The notes: generated by a model from the sequence alone, not told the origin. A DNA stretch of 64,000 nucleotides from Bacteroidota bacterium (GCA_021831685.1 JAKBMG010000004.1:1-64000); one strand, 5' to 3'. Counted from the first letter of the stretch, positions 8,869-18,614 are shown. Made by a program: numbers and translations.

Positions 8869-9470
8869 AAAACTTCGATAATTCATTTTTAACAGATCAC
8901 ATACAACTAATTGCAGGAGTTGATGAAGTAGGCCGGGGACCACTTGCTGGCCCTGTTGTTAGCGCCTCGGTAATTTTTTCTCCGGATGTATTTATTGAAG
9001 GGGTAAATGATTCAAAACAACTATCTGAAAAGGATAGGGAAGAGCTACTTCCGAAAATATTAGAGAAAGCAATTTCCTATTCGGTGGCGGCAGTTCCTCA
9101 TGGTAAGATAGATGAGATAAATATTTTACAGGCTTCTTTACTGTCAATGAAAATTGCAGTAGGCAGACTGCAGACGCAACCGCATTTAATACTCGTTGAT
9201 GGGAATAAATCTTTCAGCTATACCGTTCCGGCTGTTCCCATTGTTAAAGGAGACTCAAAATCCTTCGCGATTGCTGCTGCCTCGATAATAGCCAAAGTTT
9301 CGCGCGATAGACTTATGAAAAGATTAGATAAATATTATCCCAACTATCTTTGGTGGAAAAATAAAGGTTACCCGACAAAGGAACATATTGAAGCTATAAA
9401 AATCTACGGAGCTTCACCGCTTCACAGAAAGTCTTTCCTGAAAAAGGTACTTTTTATAAATAAATTATAA
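8865..9470 (+). CDS. rnhB: Ribonuclease HII
   Basis: Cleaves RNA in RNA-DNA hybrids and removes misincorporated ribonucleotides. The protein has 201 residues, typical of RNase HII. The catalytic DE pair is D20-E21 in GVDEVGRGPLAGPV; further acidic residues lie in LVDGNKS and AKVSRDRLM, and the C-terminal GYPTKEH is characteristic. It starts inside the end of the prenyltransferase gene (ATGA overlap) and is followed 42 bases later by the YraN gene, a common rnhB neighbour in bacteria. Confidence 0.95.
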   Translation: MKNFDNSFLTDHIQLIAGVDEVGRGPLAGPVVSASVIFSPDVFIEGVNDSKQLSEKDREELLPKILEKAISYSVAAVPHGKIDEINILQASLLSMKIAVGRLQTQPHLILVDGNKSFSYTVPAVPIVKGDSKSFAIAAASIIAKVSRDRLMKRLDKYYPNYLWWKNKGYPTKEHIEAIKIYGASPLHRKSFLKKVLFINKL

Positions 9471-9512
9471 AACCTTTTCAAAAGGTAATTTTTCTAATCA
9501 GAATGGAAAAAA

Positions 9513-9878
9513 ATGGGAAAAACAAATAAAGAAATTGGTGACGAAGGGGAGCAATTGGCGGTAGATTTCTTAAAATCCAGAGGCTATGAAATTATCATAA
9601 AGAATTACCGCTTCGGTAGGGGAGAGATAGATATAATCGTAAAAGACCCGAATGATGGATTCCTTGTTTTTGTTGAAGTCAAATCGCGCCAAAATTTAGA
9701 ATATGGCGAGCCCGAATATGCAGTTACCCAAAGCAAAATAAAGCAGCTAAAAAAAATGGCCCGGCTTTATATATATGAAAATAAATATGAAGAAATAGAA
9801 TGCCGGTTTGATGTTATAGCTATTCTCTTTAAGGAAGAATTACCACCCGAAATAACTCATATTGAAAATGCTTTCTAA
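9513..9878 (+). CDS. YraN family protein (UPF0102), putative endonuclease fold
   Basis: Small protein of 121 residues with the PD-(D/E)xK nuclease-like core of the UPF0102 family: GEQLAVDFLKSRGYEI at the start, then GRGEIDIIVKD and FVEVKSR, which hold the acidic residues and Lys of the putative active site. Its biological role is not established. The usual position next to rnhB is preserved here. It ends the long plus-strand run that began at 465; 308 gene-free bases follow. Confidence 0.9.
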   Translation: MGKTNKEIGDEGEQLAVDFLKSRGYEIIIKNYRFGRGEIDIIVKDPNDGFLVFVEVKSRQNLEYGEPEYAVTQSKIKQLKKMARLYIYENKYEEIECRFDVIAILFKEELPPEITHIENAF

Positions 9879-10186
9879 CATACATTTCCTCTATGAAAAG
9901 TCTTGAGATCTTGTTAAGTGGAAATCTAATACTATAACAGTGAACTTTTCACCGTGTTCCAAAACTCTAATTTGCTCTCCAGCTCTCGTTTTTGATGTTT
10001 TTTAAGGCTTTTTCCTCCTTCTTATCTGATAAGAAATTAAAAAGCCAACCAAAACACCTAATAAGTCGAATAATTGGTAAACTTGGCTAACAGCGGTTTT
10101 TGGGGAAATACATATTGAAATTCCATAACATCAAACCTAACTTTGGATAGTCAAAAGTATGTTAAACTAAAAATAAGAGGTACTTA
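9879..10186. other. Gene-free stretch with nested hairpin upstream of the RlpA gene
   Basis: No coding sequence seen. An outer stem GGCTTTTT (10006-10013) pairs with AAAAAGCC (10039-10046) and encloses the dyad TTCTTATC/GATAAGAA (10019-10035). It may serve as a weak terminator for the upstream run or as a leader structure for the RlpA gene. It does not match any riboswitch consensus I know, including the c-di-AMP class sometimes found before RlpA-like genes. A ribosome binding site AGAGG lies at 10176-10180. Confidence 0.4.
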
Positions 10187-10681
10187 TTGAGGTCATTATT
10201 AAAAGTGTTAATCATAATGGTGATGGTTTTGTTGGTGGGGTTTACGATTGTAACCAATGAGACGTCAAAATCACCTTTTCCGGTTAATAAAACCGAGAAC
10301 ATAACGGTTAACAATGACGCAAGTATAGTAAACTCCTCGATAGTGAATTATATTAATAAAGGTACAATGTTAGCGTCCTGGTATGGACCCCATTTTCATG
10401 GAAAGCAAACAGCAAATGGTGAGATATACAACCAGATGGCATTTACGGCGGCAAGCAAGAGTCTCCGGTTTGGTACCCTTTTGAAGGTTATCAACCCAAA
10501 GAATAACAAATCCGTCATCGTAAGGGTCAACGACAGAGGACCATACATACCCGGCAGGCAACTTGACCTTTCCAAAGCGGCTGCATTATCTTTAGGCATG
10601 GTGAACAGGGGTGTTGTTCGAGTAAAAGTCGAGCAGCTAAGCCTAAAAGGTGTAAACTTTCCGGTTATCAACCTAAATTAG
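10187..10681 (+). CDS. RlpA-like double-psi beta-barrel protein
   Basis: Exported or membrane-anchored protein of 164 residues. It starts at a TTG codon, chosen because AGAGG lies six bases upstream and the frame begins directly with a hydrophobic signal segment (LLKVLIIMVMVLLVGFTIV). The double-psi beta-barrel domain occupies about residues 62-155 with the family hallmarks ASWYGPHFHGKQTANGE, then VRVNDRGPYIPGRQLDLS and AAALSLGM. RlpA proteins act on or bind denuded peptidoglycan. No C-terminal SPOR domain is present, so this is the short form. A clear terminator follows, so it is a single-gene transcript. Confidence 0.88.
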   Translation: MRSLLKVLIIMVMVLLVGFTIVTNETSKSPFPVNKTENITVNNDASIVNSSIVNYINKGTMLASWYGPHFHGKQTANGEIYNQMAFTAASKSLRFGTLLKVINPKNNKSVIVRVNDRGPYIPGRQLDLSKAAALSLGMVNRGVVRVKVEQLSLKGVNFPVINLN

Positions 10682-10703
10682 TATAGATTTACTATCAAAC
10701 TAT

Positions 10704-10730
10704 AAAAGCCCGGCATTAGCCGGGCTTTTT
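10704..10730 (+). terminator. Rho-independent terminator after the RlpA gene
   Basis: AAAAGCCCGGC (10704-10714), a four-base ATTA loop, and GCCGGGCTTTTT (10719-10730) form a perfect GC-rich stem followed by a T run. Confidence 0.92.
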
Positions 10731-10798
10731 AGTTTAATCTAAATCATACCAATATTTATGAATAAATCATTAAATTTGAGCTAACAACTAAAAAGAAT

Positions 10799-11359
10799 AT
10801 GAAACTTAACTTAGGCTGCGGCAAAGATGTTAAAGAAGGCTATATTAATCTTGATATTGTAGATTATGGCGGAAATAAAATCCACGACATCAATTCCTTT
10901 CCTTACCCTTTTGCTGACAATACTTTTGATGAGGTTTTTGCCTCTCATGTTTTGGAACATTTAGATAGCTTTCATAAAACCATTACGGAGCTTTACCGAA
11001 TTATAAAGCCGAACGGTTTGTTAATTGTCTATGTTCCATTCTTTCTAAATACAAAATATTTCGGCGAACCGGATCATAAAATCCCTTTCTCTATCCGTTC
11101 GTTTGATAATTACGAGTATATCGGTAACCGAAAACTTAAATTTTATGAAAAGTGGAAACTGAATCACCGTACTAATTATGAAGGAAAAGCACAGTTTGAA
11201 GTTTTGGAGAAGAAATTTCTTACCTCGCACTTCGTTCCGTTAAAATGGATGGATCATATCTTGAACATTGAACCTGTAATTTATGAAAGATTTTTTGCCG
11301 GAATATTCTCACCGGAGGAGGTCTATTTTAAACTTAGAGTCGTAAAGGAAATCAAATAA
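10799..11359 (+). CDS. Class I SAM-dependent methyltransferase
   Basis: Methyltransferase of 186 residues. The SAM-binding glycine motif is at the very start (LNLGCGKDVKEGY), followed by NLDIVDYGG, DNTFDEVFASHVLEHL and a short post-core region. The tight start and HVLEH motif resemble the methyltransferase type 11 group that often modifies sugars or small molecules. Substrate is unknown. It is monocistronic between a terminator and a convergent DUF423 gene only 13 bases away. Confidence 0.82.
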   Translation: MKLNLGCGKDVKEGYINLDIVDYGGNKIHDINSFPYPFADNTFDEVFASHVLEHLDSFHKTITELYRIIKPNGLLIVYVPFFLNTKYFGEPDHKIPFSIRSFDNYEYIGNRKLKFYEKWKLNHRTNYEGKAQFEVLEKKFLTSHFVPLKWMDHILNIEPVIYERFFAGIFSPEEVYFKLRVVKEIK

Positions 11360-11372
11360 TTCAGTAAATCAC

Positions 11373-11711
11373 CTAACGCAGGATTTCTCTCAAAAAGCTT
11401 ACCCCACCGAAGGGCGTAATGATTGCAAATCCGGTAACTTGAGTTATCGCGTATAAATAAAGTGAAAAAGAAAAAAGGATTATTCCAATCAAAAAGAACA
11501 AAGCGCTCTTAAAAAACTTTGTGTTCCCGCTTATAGCGATCGCAAGAATAGCAACTGCGTGAATCAAGTGATACATTACGCCGGTCTTATAAATTTCCAT
11601 CGATTCAGGAGACACAATATTTTTTAACCCGTGGGCTCCGAAAGCTCCGATTGCTACACCGGTAAATCCTGCCAACCCGGCAATAATAATCCATACCTTT
11701 GTGTTTTTCAT
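11373..11711 (-). CDS. DUF423 (YgdD-like) small membrane protein
   Basis: Inner-membrane protein of 112 residues with four hydrophobic segments. The family pattern is clear: FTGVAIGAFGAHGLK, then MEIYKTGVMYHLIHAVAIL, and a C-terminal TPFGGVSF. The molecular function of the family is not established. The start has AAGAGG on the minus strand shortly upstream. It is divergent from uvrB, with about 95 bases between the starts, so both promoters lie in that gap. Confidence 0.88.
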   Translation of the reverse strand: MKNTKVWIIIAGLAGFTGVAIGAFGAHGLKNIVSPESMEIYKTGVMYHLIHAVAILAIAISGNTKFFKSALFFLIGIILFSFSLYLYAITQVTGFAIITPFGGVSFLREILR

Positions 11712-11806
11712 CTTTGCCTCTTAGGAAGTTTGAAAGTAAATAAATACATTTAATCGCCAACTTGAAATTAGTAAATTTATCCCGAAAGATTTTTGTTAAA
11801 GAATAG

Positions 11807-13825
11807 ATGAAGCAATTTGAATTACACTCAAACTATCAGCCATCCGGTGATCAACCGAATGCAATAAAAGAATTGGTTGAAGGAATTAATCGCAACGATA
11901 AATTCCAAACACTATTAGGCGTTACCGGCAGCGGAAAAACATTTACAATTTCAAATCTTATTCAGCAAGTCAACAAACCGACTCTCATCATTTCCCATAA
12001 TAAAACGTTAGCGGCACAGCTTTATTCCGAGTTTAAAAGTTTCTTCCCGAATAATGCCGTTGAATTTTTTATAAGCTATTATGACTATTATCAACCTGAA
12101 GCTTACGTCGTTTCAAGAGACCTTTTTATCGAAAAAGATTTTTCCGTAAACGAAGAAATCGACCGGCTAAGACTGAAAGCAACCACTGCCCTTATAGAAG
12201 GAAGAAGCGATGTTATTGTTGTTGCAAGCGTTAGCTGTATATACGGGATCGGAGCGCCCCAAGAATATGCAAACCAAATAATATTTTTAAGAAAAGGAGA
12301 AAAGGTATCACGGAAAAAACTTCTTCGTGATTTAATTGATATTCACTATGTCCGCAATGATATTGACTTTACACGCGGGACTTTTCGTGCACGCGGCGAT
12401 GTAGTAGAAATTATTCCCGCCTATCAATATGAAGAAGCAATAAGAATAGAATTTTGGGATGAGGACATTGAGAAGCTCTCTATAATTGATGCGGTAACAG
12501 GCGAAGTATTAAGAGAAACTGACTCTGTTCCTGTTTATCCAGCAAAATATTTTGTTTCGAATCGCGAACAGGTTCAAAAGGCAATCTATGGAATTGAACA
12601 AGAGCTGGACGAACGCCTGAAATACTTTTGGAAGGAGGAAAAGTATGTTGAAGCTCAGCGAATTGAGCAGCGCACGAAATTCGATATAGAGATGATGAAA
12701 GAGATTGGCTATTGCGCCGGTATTGAAAATTATTCGCGTCACATGGATGGGCGCGCACCGGGCTCACGACCTTATAATTTATTTGATTATTTCCCTAAAG
12801 ATTTTCTTTTAGTCATTGATGAATCTCATGTTACCATGCCGCAGCTTCGTGCGATGTACAAGGGTGATAGGTCACGCAAAGAAAATTTAGTCGAATATGG
12901 ATTCCGGCTTCCTTCTGCACTGGATAACAGACCGATGAAGTTTGAAGAATTTGAAAGCATGCTTAACCAGGTAATTTTTGTTAGTGCTACTCCTTCCGAT
13001 TATGAGCTTGAAAAAAGCGGTGGTGTAATTGTTGAACAAATCATTCGCCCTACCGGTTTACTTGATCCTGAAATTGAAGTAAGACCGATAAAAGGACAAA
13101 TCGATGACCTTATCGGCGAGATTAGGAAAAGAGTTGTTCTGAATGAAAGAATTCTTGTTACAACTCTTACAAAAAAGATGGCGGAAGATCTTTCTGATTA
13201 CCTGGATAAAATCGGGATAAAGGTAAGATATATTCACAGCGATATAGATTCGCTTGAGCGCGTGGAAATTTTAAGGAACTTGCGACTCGGTGATTTTGAT
13301 GTTCTTGTCGGTGTAAATCTTTTAAGAGAAGGCCTTGATCTTCCCGAAGTTTCTCTTGTTGCAATTATTGATGCAGACAAGGAAGGATTTTTAAGAAGCG
13401 CAAGGTCGTTAATGCAAACAGCCGGCAGAACCGCTCGTAATGTTAATGGCAGGGTTATTATGTATGCTGATATTATGACAGACTCCATGAAAAAAACAAT
13501 TGATGAAACAGAGAGAAGAAGGAAGATTCAAACGCAATATAATCTTGAACATAATATTAATCCGCAGACGATATATAAAAGCATGGAAGAAATTATGTCT
13601 TCTACTTCGATTGCCGATGTCCGCAAGAAAGAAGAAAAGGAAAATTTTTCTTTTACTAAAGTTTCCGAACCTATATTAAAATATATGGACTCTGGCCAGA
13701 AAAAAGATTTAATAGAACAATTGACTTTTGAAATGCATCAGGCAGCTAAAGACTTAGAGTTTGAAAAAGCCGCTTCCTTAAGAGATGAAGTTAACCGTTT
13801 GAAGAAAATGGTGAGTGGAAAATAA
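11807..13825 (+). CDS. uvrB: Excinuclease ABC subunit B
   Basis: Damage-verifying helicase-like subunit of UvrABC nucleotide excision repair. It has 672 residues, the standard size. Seen: Walker A GVTGSGKT (residues 38-45), the beta-hairpin region with [11 protein letters not shown], Walker B-like LLVIDESH, helicase motifs [11 protein letters not shown] and TAGRTARN, and a C-terminal UVR domain with [15 protein letters not shown] that contacts UvrC. A terminator follows at 13891. uvrA and uvrC are not in this window. Confidence 0.97.
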   Translation: MKQFELHSNYQPSGDQPNAIKELVEGINRNDKFQTLLGVTGSGKTFTISNLIQQVNKPTLIISHNKTLAAQLYSEFKSFFPNNAVEFFISYYDYYQPEAYVVSRDLFIEKDFSVNEEIDRLRLKATTALIEGRSDVIVVASVSCIYGIGAPQEYANQIIFLRKGEKVSRKKLLRDLIDIHYVRNDIDFTRGTFRARGDVVEIIPAYQYEEAIRIEFWDEDIEKLSIIDAVTGEVLRETDSVPVYPAKYFVSNREQVQKAIYGIEQELDERLKYFWKEEKYVEAQRIEQRTKFDIEMMKEIGYCAGIENYSRHMDGRAPGSRPYNLFDYFPKDFLLVIDESHVTMPQLRAMYKGDRSRKENLVEYGFRLPSALDNRPMKFEEFESMLNQVIFVSATPSDYELEKSGGVIVEQIIRPTGLLDPEIEVRPIKGQIDDLIGEIRKRVVLNERILVTTLTKKMAEDLSDYLDKIGIKVRYIHSDIDSLERVEILRNLRLGDFDVLVGVNLLREGLDLPEVSLVAIIDADKEGFLRSARSLMQTAGRTARNVNGRVIMYADIMTDSMKKTIDETERRRKIQTQYNLEHNINPQTIYKSMEEIMSSTSIADVRKKEEKENFSFTKVSEPILKYMDSGQKKDLIEQLTFEMHQAAKDLEFEKAASLRDEVNRLKKMVSGK

Positions 13826-13890
13826 AGTATTGTTTTTATTGATGTGCACACTTGATTGAAGGAACCAAAGATAAAAGTTTTTCAATATTA

Positions 13891-13916
13891 GAGCCGCTGT
13901 GAAGCGGCTCTTTTTT
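13891..13916 (+). terminator. Rho-independent terminator after uvrB
   Basis: GAGCCGCT (13891-13898), loop GTGA, AGCGGCTC (13903-13910), then six T. Polarity serves uvrB, not the convergent peptidase gene. Confidence 0.9.
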
Positions 13917-13983
13917 CAGTTTTTGTATTTCTCCTCTTACCTCTTGAGGCTACAAGTGTGTTAGCGACTACCACAATGTTTTT

Positions 13984-16431
13984 TTACAGTGTTTTATCTT
14001 TGCCCTCTCTTGTCTCAATCATTTTAACGGACTTTTCCGCCGCTCTAAGTATGAAATTATTGTTGGCATTTTTTGCAACATTGTTAAGCGTAATAATATC
14101 GGATTGATTTCCAAGCCTACCTAACTCGTTGACGGCAATCAGCCTGACAATCCAATATGAATCGGTCAGGCTTTTCCTGATTAATTGAAGTGATTTTTCT
14201 TTATTATCCTTAGACATTGCAAGTGAAACTAAGGCTCTTATCCGCAGAGGGTCAGGCTGACCGTATTGAAGGTATTTTTGAGCTTCAATAAATCCTTTTT
14301 TGGGATCAACTTTTATTAAAGCTTGAAGCGCTGCTGCGCGCACTGTTTCCTGGTGTGAATTTATTTTGAAAGCTTTATCGATGTATGGAATTGCATTTGT
14401 GGAATCTACAGACGCAAGCGAAGTTATTGCAGCAGCGCGGATAAAATAATTTTTTTTATCATCAAATATTTTCTTTAAGAGACCGGAAATATTTTTATCG
14501 TCCTTAAAGTTTGCTAATTGATTAATTGCATCAACATCAACTCTTTTATCTTTATCATTTACCGCCGCAATCAATTCATCTCTAACACCGGAGGAATGGA
14601 ACATACCTAAAGCATTTATGCACGCTTCCCTAACTCCCCAAAACTTATCATTCTTTGCAGACTTGATAAGAGAGGGAACCGCATCTTGCATCGATAATTG
14701 TTTCGCTGCCCAGACCCTTCCTGAAACATCAGGGTCATTCTTAAGCTGATATGATAATTCGTCGGCAGATTTCTTAAAATTAATTTCTGCAAGAAGAGAA
14801 TGTCCCTCATCAAAATTTACCATTACCGGTTTTTCGGTTAAGTCAAACGAATAAGAATTTTTTAATAAGTCCACCCAAATCATTTTATTGATCTTTTGAC
14901 CGGCAATAGCGATATAAATATTAACCGGCATTTTATAAACAGGAGTAAGGCTGTCAACCTTCTGAGTTTGATCGACGTTAAGAATAAGCTTGCGATTTGC
15001 TTCATCATAATTATAATTTACATCATAAACAGGATGACCGCCTTTATATAGCCACTCGTTGTAAAACCAATCCAGATTTTCTCCCGTTGCTTCGCGGACA
15101 GCATCGGTAAAATCGTGAGTATCAACATTATGGAATTGAAATTTTTTCACATAATATTTTATTGCTTTAAAGAACAAGTCATCGCCGAGCATTTCTCTCA
15201 TCATATTTAATATTGAAGCACCGCGCGGATAAATATAGACTCCAAAAACGTCTTCCGGAGATTTATATCCATTCCAAACCGTCGGACGCCGCTCAAATTT
15301 ATCTGCATTTATTACCTGGTTATGATCTTTAGTCATTTCAAAATTAAAATGGTCGTTGCCGAAAGCATGTTTTCCGTAAAGCGCTTCAAAGAAAGTTGCG
15401 AATCCTTCATTAAGCCACGCATTCGCCCATGACCGGCACGTAAGCAAATCGCCGAACCATTGATGCGCGGTTTCGTGCGAAACTAAATCGGTGCTTGTTA
15501 TTTGCGGCTCAGCATTAAGACTGTGAAGAGTATTATCAGTTAAAGTAATTGCAGAGACATTTTCCATTCCGCCTTCGGTAAAATTTGTTACGGTTGAAAG
15601 AGAAAGTTTTTGCCATTCATAATGATGTCCCGTTACTTCGGAAAAATATTTGAGAATATCCGGAGTGTGGGAGAAATTTTCTTTTGCATTTTTAGCATAT
15701 TTAGGGAGCACATAATAATAAATAGGAACATCATCCCATTTATCTTTTACGATTTTAAATTCCCCAGCAACGATTGAATTTAAGTAAACAACATGCGGTT
15801 TATCTTCAACCCATGTAAAAGTCTTTGTTTTATCTTTTTTATCTGTTGTTTCCTTTTTTAGAAGACCGTTTGAAACAACGACCCAATTTTGCGGAACAGT
15901 TGCGGTTAAAGAACTTGTTCCGAAATCATCTGGATAATCATGACAAGGATACCAGTAGTGCGCATCTTCAGATTCACTTTGACTCCATAATTGCGGGGTG
16001 CGTTTAGGATAAGCGCTGTCGGGAAGAACAAAAAATATTCCTTTGCTTGGTATAGTTGAATAAATGATGGAATAAATAAGAGTGTCGTATAACCCATAGT
16101 TCTTACCAAGCTCGATTGAAAGAATTTTACCGTCATACTTGAAAGGCACATTTGCATTATCGAATTCTATTTTGTCAATTTTCATATCTGAGGCTTCAAG
16201 ATGAACGGTATTATAATTTTCACGAAGAGGGACAATTTTTTCCGTAGCAACTCCAAGCACCTCTTTTTTAGTTAGGTTAAAATGAAGGTTAAGGTTCAAG
16301 TTAATCATGTGAAATTCTTTATTAGGGGCTTGTTGTTCAAGGTGATGATGTGAGTTTGAATTATTTTGCGCAAGTAGAAATTGGGTTGAAAGAATTAAAA
16401 CGATAAAAAAATAACAAAGCCGTTTCATCAT
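13984..16431 (-). CDS. M1 family zinc aminopeptidase with C-terminal HEAT-like repeats
   Basis: Exported aminopeptidase of 815 residues with signal peptide (LCYFFIVLILSTQFLLAQ). The M1 core carries GGMENVSAITLTD and the zinc site HETAH (H319, E320, H323) with the third ligand E342 in NEGFATFF. After about residue 540 the protein switches to alpha-helical repeats typical of HEAT/PBS modules (for example SGRVWAAKQLSMQ, DNKEKSLQLIRKSL, SYWIVRLIAVNELGRLG). The catalytic part cleaves N-terminal residues from peptides; the repeat tail probably binds protein. It is the last gene of the minus-strand queE-queD-truA group, 69 bases after truA. Confidence 0.92.
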   Translation of the reverse strand: MMKRLCYFFIVLILSTQFLLAQNNSNSHHHLEQQAPNKEFHMINLNLNLHFNLTKKEVLGVATEKIVPLRENYNTVHLEASDMKIDKIEFDNANVPFKYDGKILSIELGKNYGLYDTLIYSIIYSTIPSKGIFFVLPDSAYPKRTPQLWSQSESEDAHYWYPCHDYPDDFGTSSLTATVPQNWVVVSNGLLKKETTDKKDKTKTFTWVEDKPHVVYLNSIVAGEFKIVKDKWDDVPIYYYVLPKYAKNAKENFSHTPDILKYFSEVTGHHYEWQKLSLSTVTNFTEGGMENVSAITLTDNTLHSLNAEPQITSTDLVSHETAHQWFGDLLTCRSWANAWLNEGFATFFEALYGKHAFGNDHFNFEMTKDHNQVINADKFERRPTVWNGYKSPEDVFGVYIYPRGASILNMMREMLGDDLFFKAIKYYVKKFQFHNVDTHDFTDAVREATGENLDWFYNEWLYKGGHPVYDVNYNYDEANRKLILNVDQTQKVDSLTPVYKMPVNIYIAIAGQKINKMIWVDLLKNSYSFDLTEKPVMVNFDEGHSLLAEINFKKSADELSYQLKNDPDVSGRVWAAKQLSMQDAVPSLIKSAKNDKFWGVREACINALGMFHSSGVRDELIAAVNDKDKRVDVDAINQLANFKDDKNISGLLKKIFDDKKNYFIRAAAITSLASVDSTNAIPYIDKAFKINSHQETVRAAALQALIKVDPKKGFIEAQKYLQYGQPDPLRIRALVSLAMSKDNKEKSLQLIRKSLTDSYWIVRLIAVNELGRLGNQSDIITLNNVAKNANNNFILRAAEKSVKMIETREGKDKTL

Positions 16432-16500
16432 TTATCCACTCCGTTCTTTTTAATATTGTTCAAAAATAATTTTAAAGTCCTAATTGATTTTTGTTCGGAA

Positions 16501-17292
16501 TCACTCTGGAAGATTTGAAATCTTTATCATTGACTCGAGTAAACCGTTTTGCTTGTCCCCCTGATAATATACTTTCTCCAAATATAAGCCTGATGGTGGA
16601 GCCGTAAACTTTGCCGGCTCGTTTGAAAAATTGTTAAGATAAAATTCTATATCGCGGATTGTTTTTTTATTTCTTCCTACTTCAACCAAAACACCGGTAA
16701 CTCTTCTAACCATTTTCCAGATGAAGTGTGAACCCTGAATTCGGAGAAGAATTAAGTCGCCGTGTTCTTTAAGTTGAATGCCTTCCACCAAGACTTTTTT
16801 TGACTTATCCTCTTTGTCTTCTTCCGCAAATGATGAGAAGTCATGCATACCGGTAAAGAGTTTAGAAGCTTCATCCATCGCCTTAAAATTTAATTTATCT
16901 TTTATCCACCAAACATAGTTTTTCCCGAAAGCGGTTCTTCTCCTTGAAATTTGATAGAGATAACTTCTTGAAACTGCATCATGGCGTGCATGAAAAGTTG
17001 GTTTAGCTTTTTCTATTTCCAAAATATTTATATCGTGCGGAAGTTTATCGTTAATCTTTAGTTTCAATATCTCCGGTGCAAGCATAGTTCTAACCTCAAG
17101 GTGAGCAACCTGGCAAAGCGCGTGGACGCCGCTATCCGTTCTTCCCGATCCTTGAAAATCAAAGTTTTCACTTTCGAATATTTCGGATAAAACTTTTATT
17201 ATTGAGCCTTGAATTGTCTTAGCGTTATTTTGCTTTTGCCAACCGCTATAGCGGGTACCGTCATATTCTAGATAGATTTTAAATTTTGACAT
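16501..17292 (-). CDS. truA: tRNA pseudouridine(38-40) synthase TruA
   Basis: Converts uridines 38-40 of the tRNA anticodon stem to pseudouridine. I place the start at the ATG at 17292, giving 263 residues that begin MSKFKIYLEYDGTRYSGWQ, the normal family N-terminus; a longer frame exists but adds 17 atypical residues. The catalytic Asp is in GSGRTDSGVHAL. The C-terminal half has FIWKMVRRVTGVL and PPSGLYLEKV, both characteristic. It lies in a tRNA-modification cluster with queD and queE. Confidence 0.94.
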   Translation of the reverse strand: MSKFKIYLEYDGTRYSGWQKQNNAKTIQGSIIKVLSEIFESENFDFQGSGRTDSGVHALCQVAHLEVRTMLAPEILKLKINDKLPHDINILEIEKAKPTFHARHDAVSRSYLYQISRRRTAFGKNYVWWIKDKLNFKAMDEASKLFTGMHDFSSFAEEDKEDKSKKVLVEGIQLKEHGDLILLRIQGSHFIWKMVRRVTGVLVEVGRNKKTIRDIEFYLNNFSNEPAKFTAPPSGLYLEKVYYQGDKQNGLLESMIKISNLPE

Positions 17293-17432
17293 TATTTTAA
17301 CCAATGTTAAATAAAATTTAGTTAATGAGAATATCAAACTCACTCATATTACACAACCCTTGGAAAATTGGGGTCATAGAATTGACTGATATTTCATCAT
17401 TCCAAAGAGCTGTTTCTACATAGGGTAAGTAA

Positions 17433-17846
17433 CTAAATAGAAATTTCTTCTTCGGCGTAATCATCCGGCGTTTCACAAACGCGAACTTTAATTTTGTGAA
17501 TATTTTGTGGCATCTTAGACTTTTTAATTTCTTCAAGAAAAAATCTTGTGATGTTTTCTACGGTCGATTGAAAATTAACTATCATTTTTTTTGAATTCAT
17601 TTTAATTAAAAAATCAATTACATCCTTGTCTTCTTCATACGCAAGGAAAGCATGATCTAATTTATCAACGAGAGGCTCGATAGCATCTTTCAGATGATAA
17701 TAATCCATTACCATCCCGTTTTCCATTACATCACCTTCAATTTCGACAAGCATTTTGTAAGAATGCCCGTGAATATTTTTGCATTTACCGAAATGTTCCG
17801 GAAGCCGGTGTCCCATTTCCCAATTAAATTCTTTTGCTATTTTCAT
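17433..17846 (-). CDS. queD: 6-carboxytetrahydropterin synthase QueD
   Basis: Second step of queuosine/7-deazaguanine synthesis. The chosen start is the ATG at 17846, overlapping the queE stop as TGATG; an upstream TTG is possible but less likely. The protein has 137 residues. Zinc ligands are H13, H26 and H28 (MGHRLPEH and NIHGHSY), and the catalytic Cys is C22. Near residue 53 VMDYYHLKDAIEP is typical. Coupling with queE supports the assignment over a PTPS of folate or biopterin metabolism. Confidence 0.92.
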   Translation of the reverse strand: MKIAKEFNWEMGHRLPEHFGKCKNIHGHSYKMLVEIEGDVMENGMVMDYYHLKDAIEPLVDKLDHAFLAYEEDKDVIDFLIKMNSKKMIVNFQSTVENITRFFLEEIKKSKMPQNIHKIKVRVCETPDDYAEEEISI

Positions 17847-18484
17847 CAAACACCTTTAGTTGTTGGTTCCCAAATAATTTTATGCATTTGAAGCTGAAAT
17901 CTTACATCAAGCTTATCTTCTAATATCCATTTAACTAATCTTACCGGTTCAAGCTCGCCAAATACAACCGAGAAAAGTATGATGCATTTCTTCATCAAAT
18001 TATATTTCTGAATAATTTCTTTTGTCCACTCATAATCTTCTCTTGTGCCGATAACAAATTTTATTTCATCTGAAGGCTTAATAAAGTCAATATTCTTATA
18101 ATAATTTTTTTTCATCATTCCACTGGAAGGACATTTTAGGTCCATAATAATTTTCACCCGGGGATCAATTTCTTTTATGGATAAACTGCCCCCAGTTTCA
18201 AGAAGGACTTCGAAGCCCTCATCGCATAATCTTTGCATTAGGTTAATTGCATTACTTTGTACAAGTGGCTCCCCACCGGTAATTTCGACAAGCTTGCAGT
18301 CAAATTTTCTAATTCCGGAAATAATTTCTTCTATTGATAATTCCTTTCCCTCATAAAAAGCATATTCCGTATCGCAATATTTGCATCGGAGGTTGCAATA
18401 GGTTAACCTAACAAAAACACAAGGAAGCCCTGCTTTTGTACTTTCACCTTGAATAGAGAAGTAGATTTCGTTTATTTTTATCAT
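17846..18484 (-). CDS. queE: 7-carboxy-7-deazaguanine synthase QueE
   Basis: Radical-SAM enzyme that makes 7-carboxy-7-deazaguanine from the QueD product. The protein has 212 residues. The cluster-binding cysteines are C30, C34 and C37 in LTYCNLRCKYCDTEYAF, preceded by the QueE hallmark FSIQGESTKAGLPCVFVRL. The GGEPL motif for SAM binding follows. queC and queF are not seen here. Confidence 0.94.
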   Translation of the reverse strand: MIKINEIYFSIQGESTKAGLPCVFVRLTYCNLRCKYCDTEYAFYEGKELSIEEIISGIRKFDCKLVEITGGEPLVQSNAINLMQRLCDEGFEVLLETGGSLSIKEIDPRVKIIMDLKCPSSGMMKKNYYKNIDFIKPSDEIKFVIGTREDYEWTKEIIQKYNLMKKCIILFSVVFGELEPVRLVKWILEDKLDVRFQLQMHKIIWEPTTKGV

Positions 18485-18544
18485 AAATAGCTTAGTAAAA
18501 TGGATTTAGCTTTAATTTTGAGTGCAAATTTAAAGAAGTAACAT

Positions 18545-18575
18545 TTGACATCAAACAGAGGTTTGGCTATATTTG
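18545..18575 (+). promoter_or_regulatory. Promoter of rpsT
   Basis: TTGACA at 18545-18550, a 17-base spacer, then TATATT at 18568-18573. The same site also fits the Bacteroidota form, TTG then TATATTTG (TAnnTTTG). This is one of the two best promoters in the window, and leaves a short 5' leader of about 35 bases before rpsT. Confidence 0.8.
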
Positions 18576-18614
18576 GACGCAATTTTTCAATATCTAATTA
18601 AAGGTTATTATAAT

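Noticed and set aside
9879-10186. Cyclic di-AMP or cyclic di-GMP riboswitch before the RlpA gene
   Set aside because: Conserved core sequences of either class were not found.
17292-17343. Longer N-terminus for truA
   Set aside because: The added 17 residues do not match the family and the ATG at 17292 gives the normal start.
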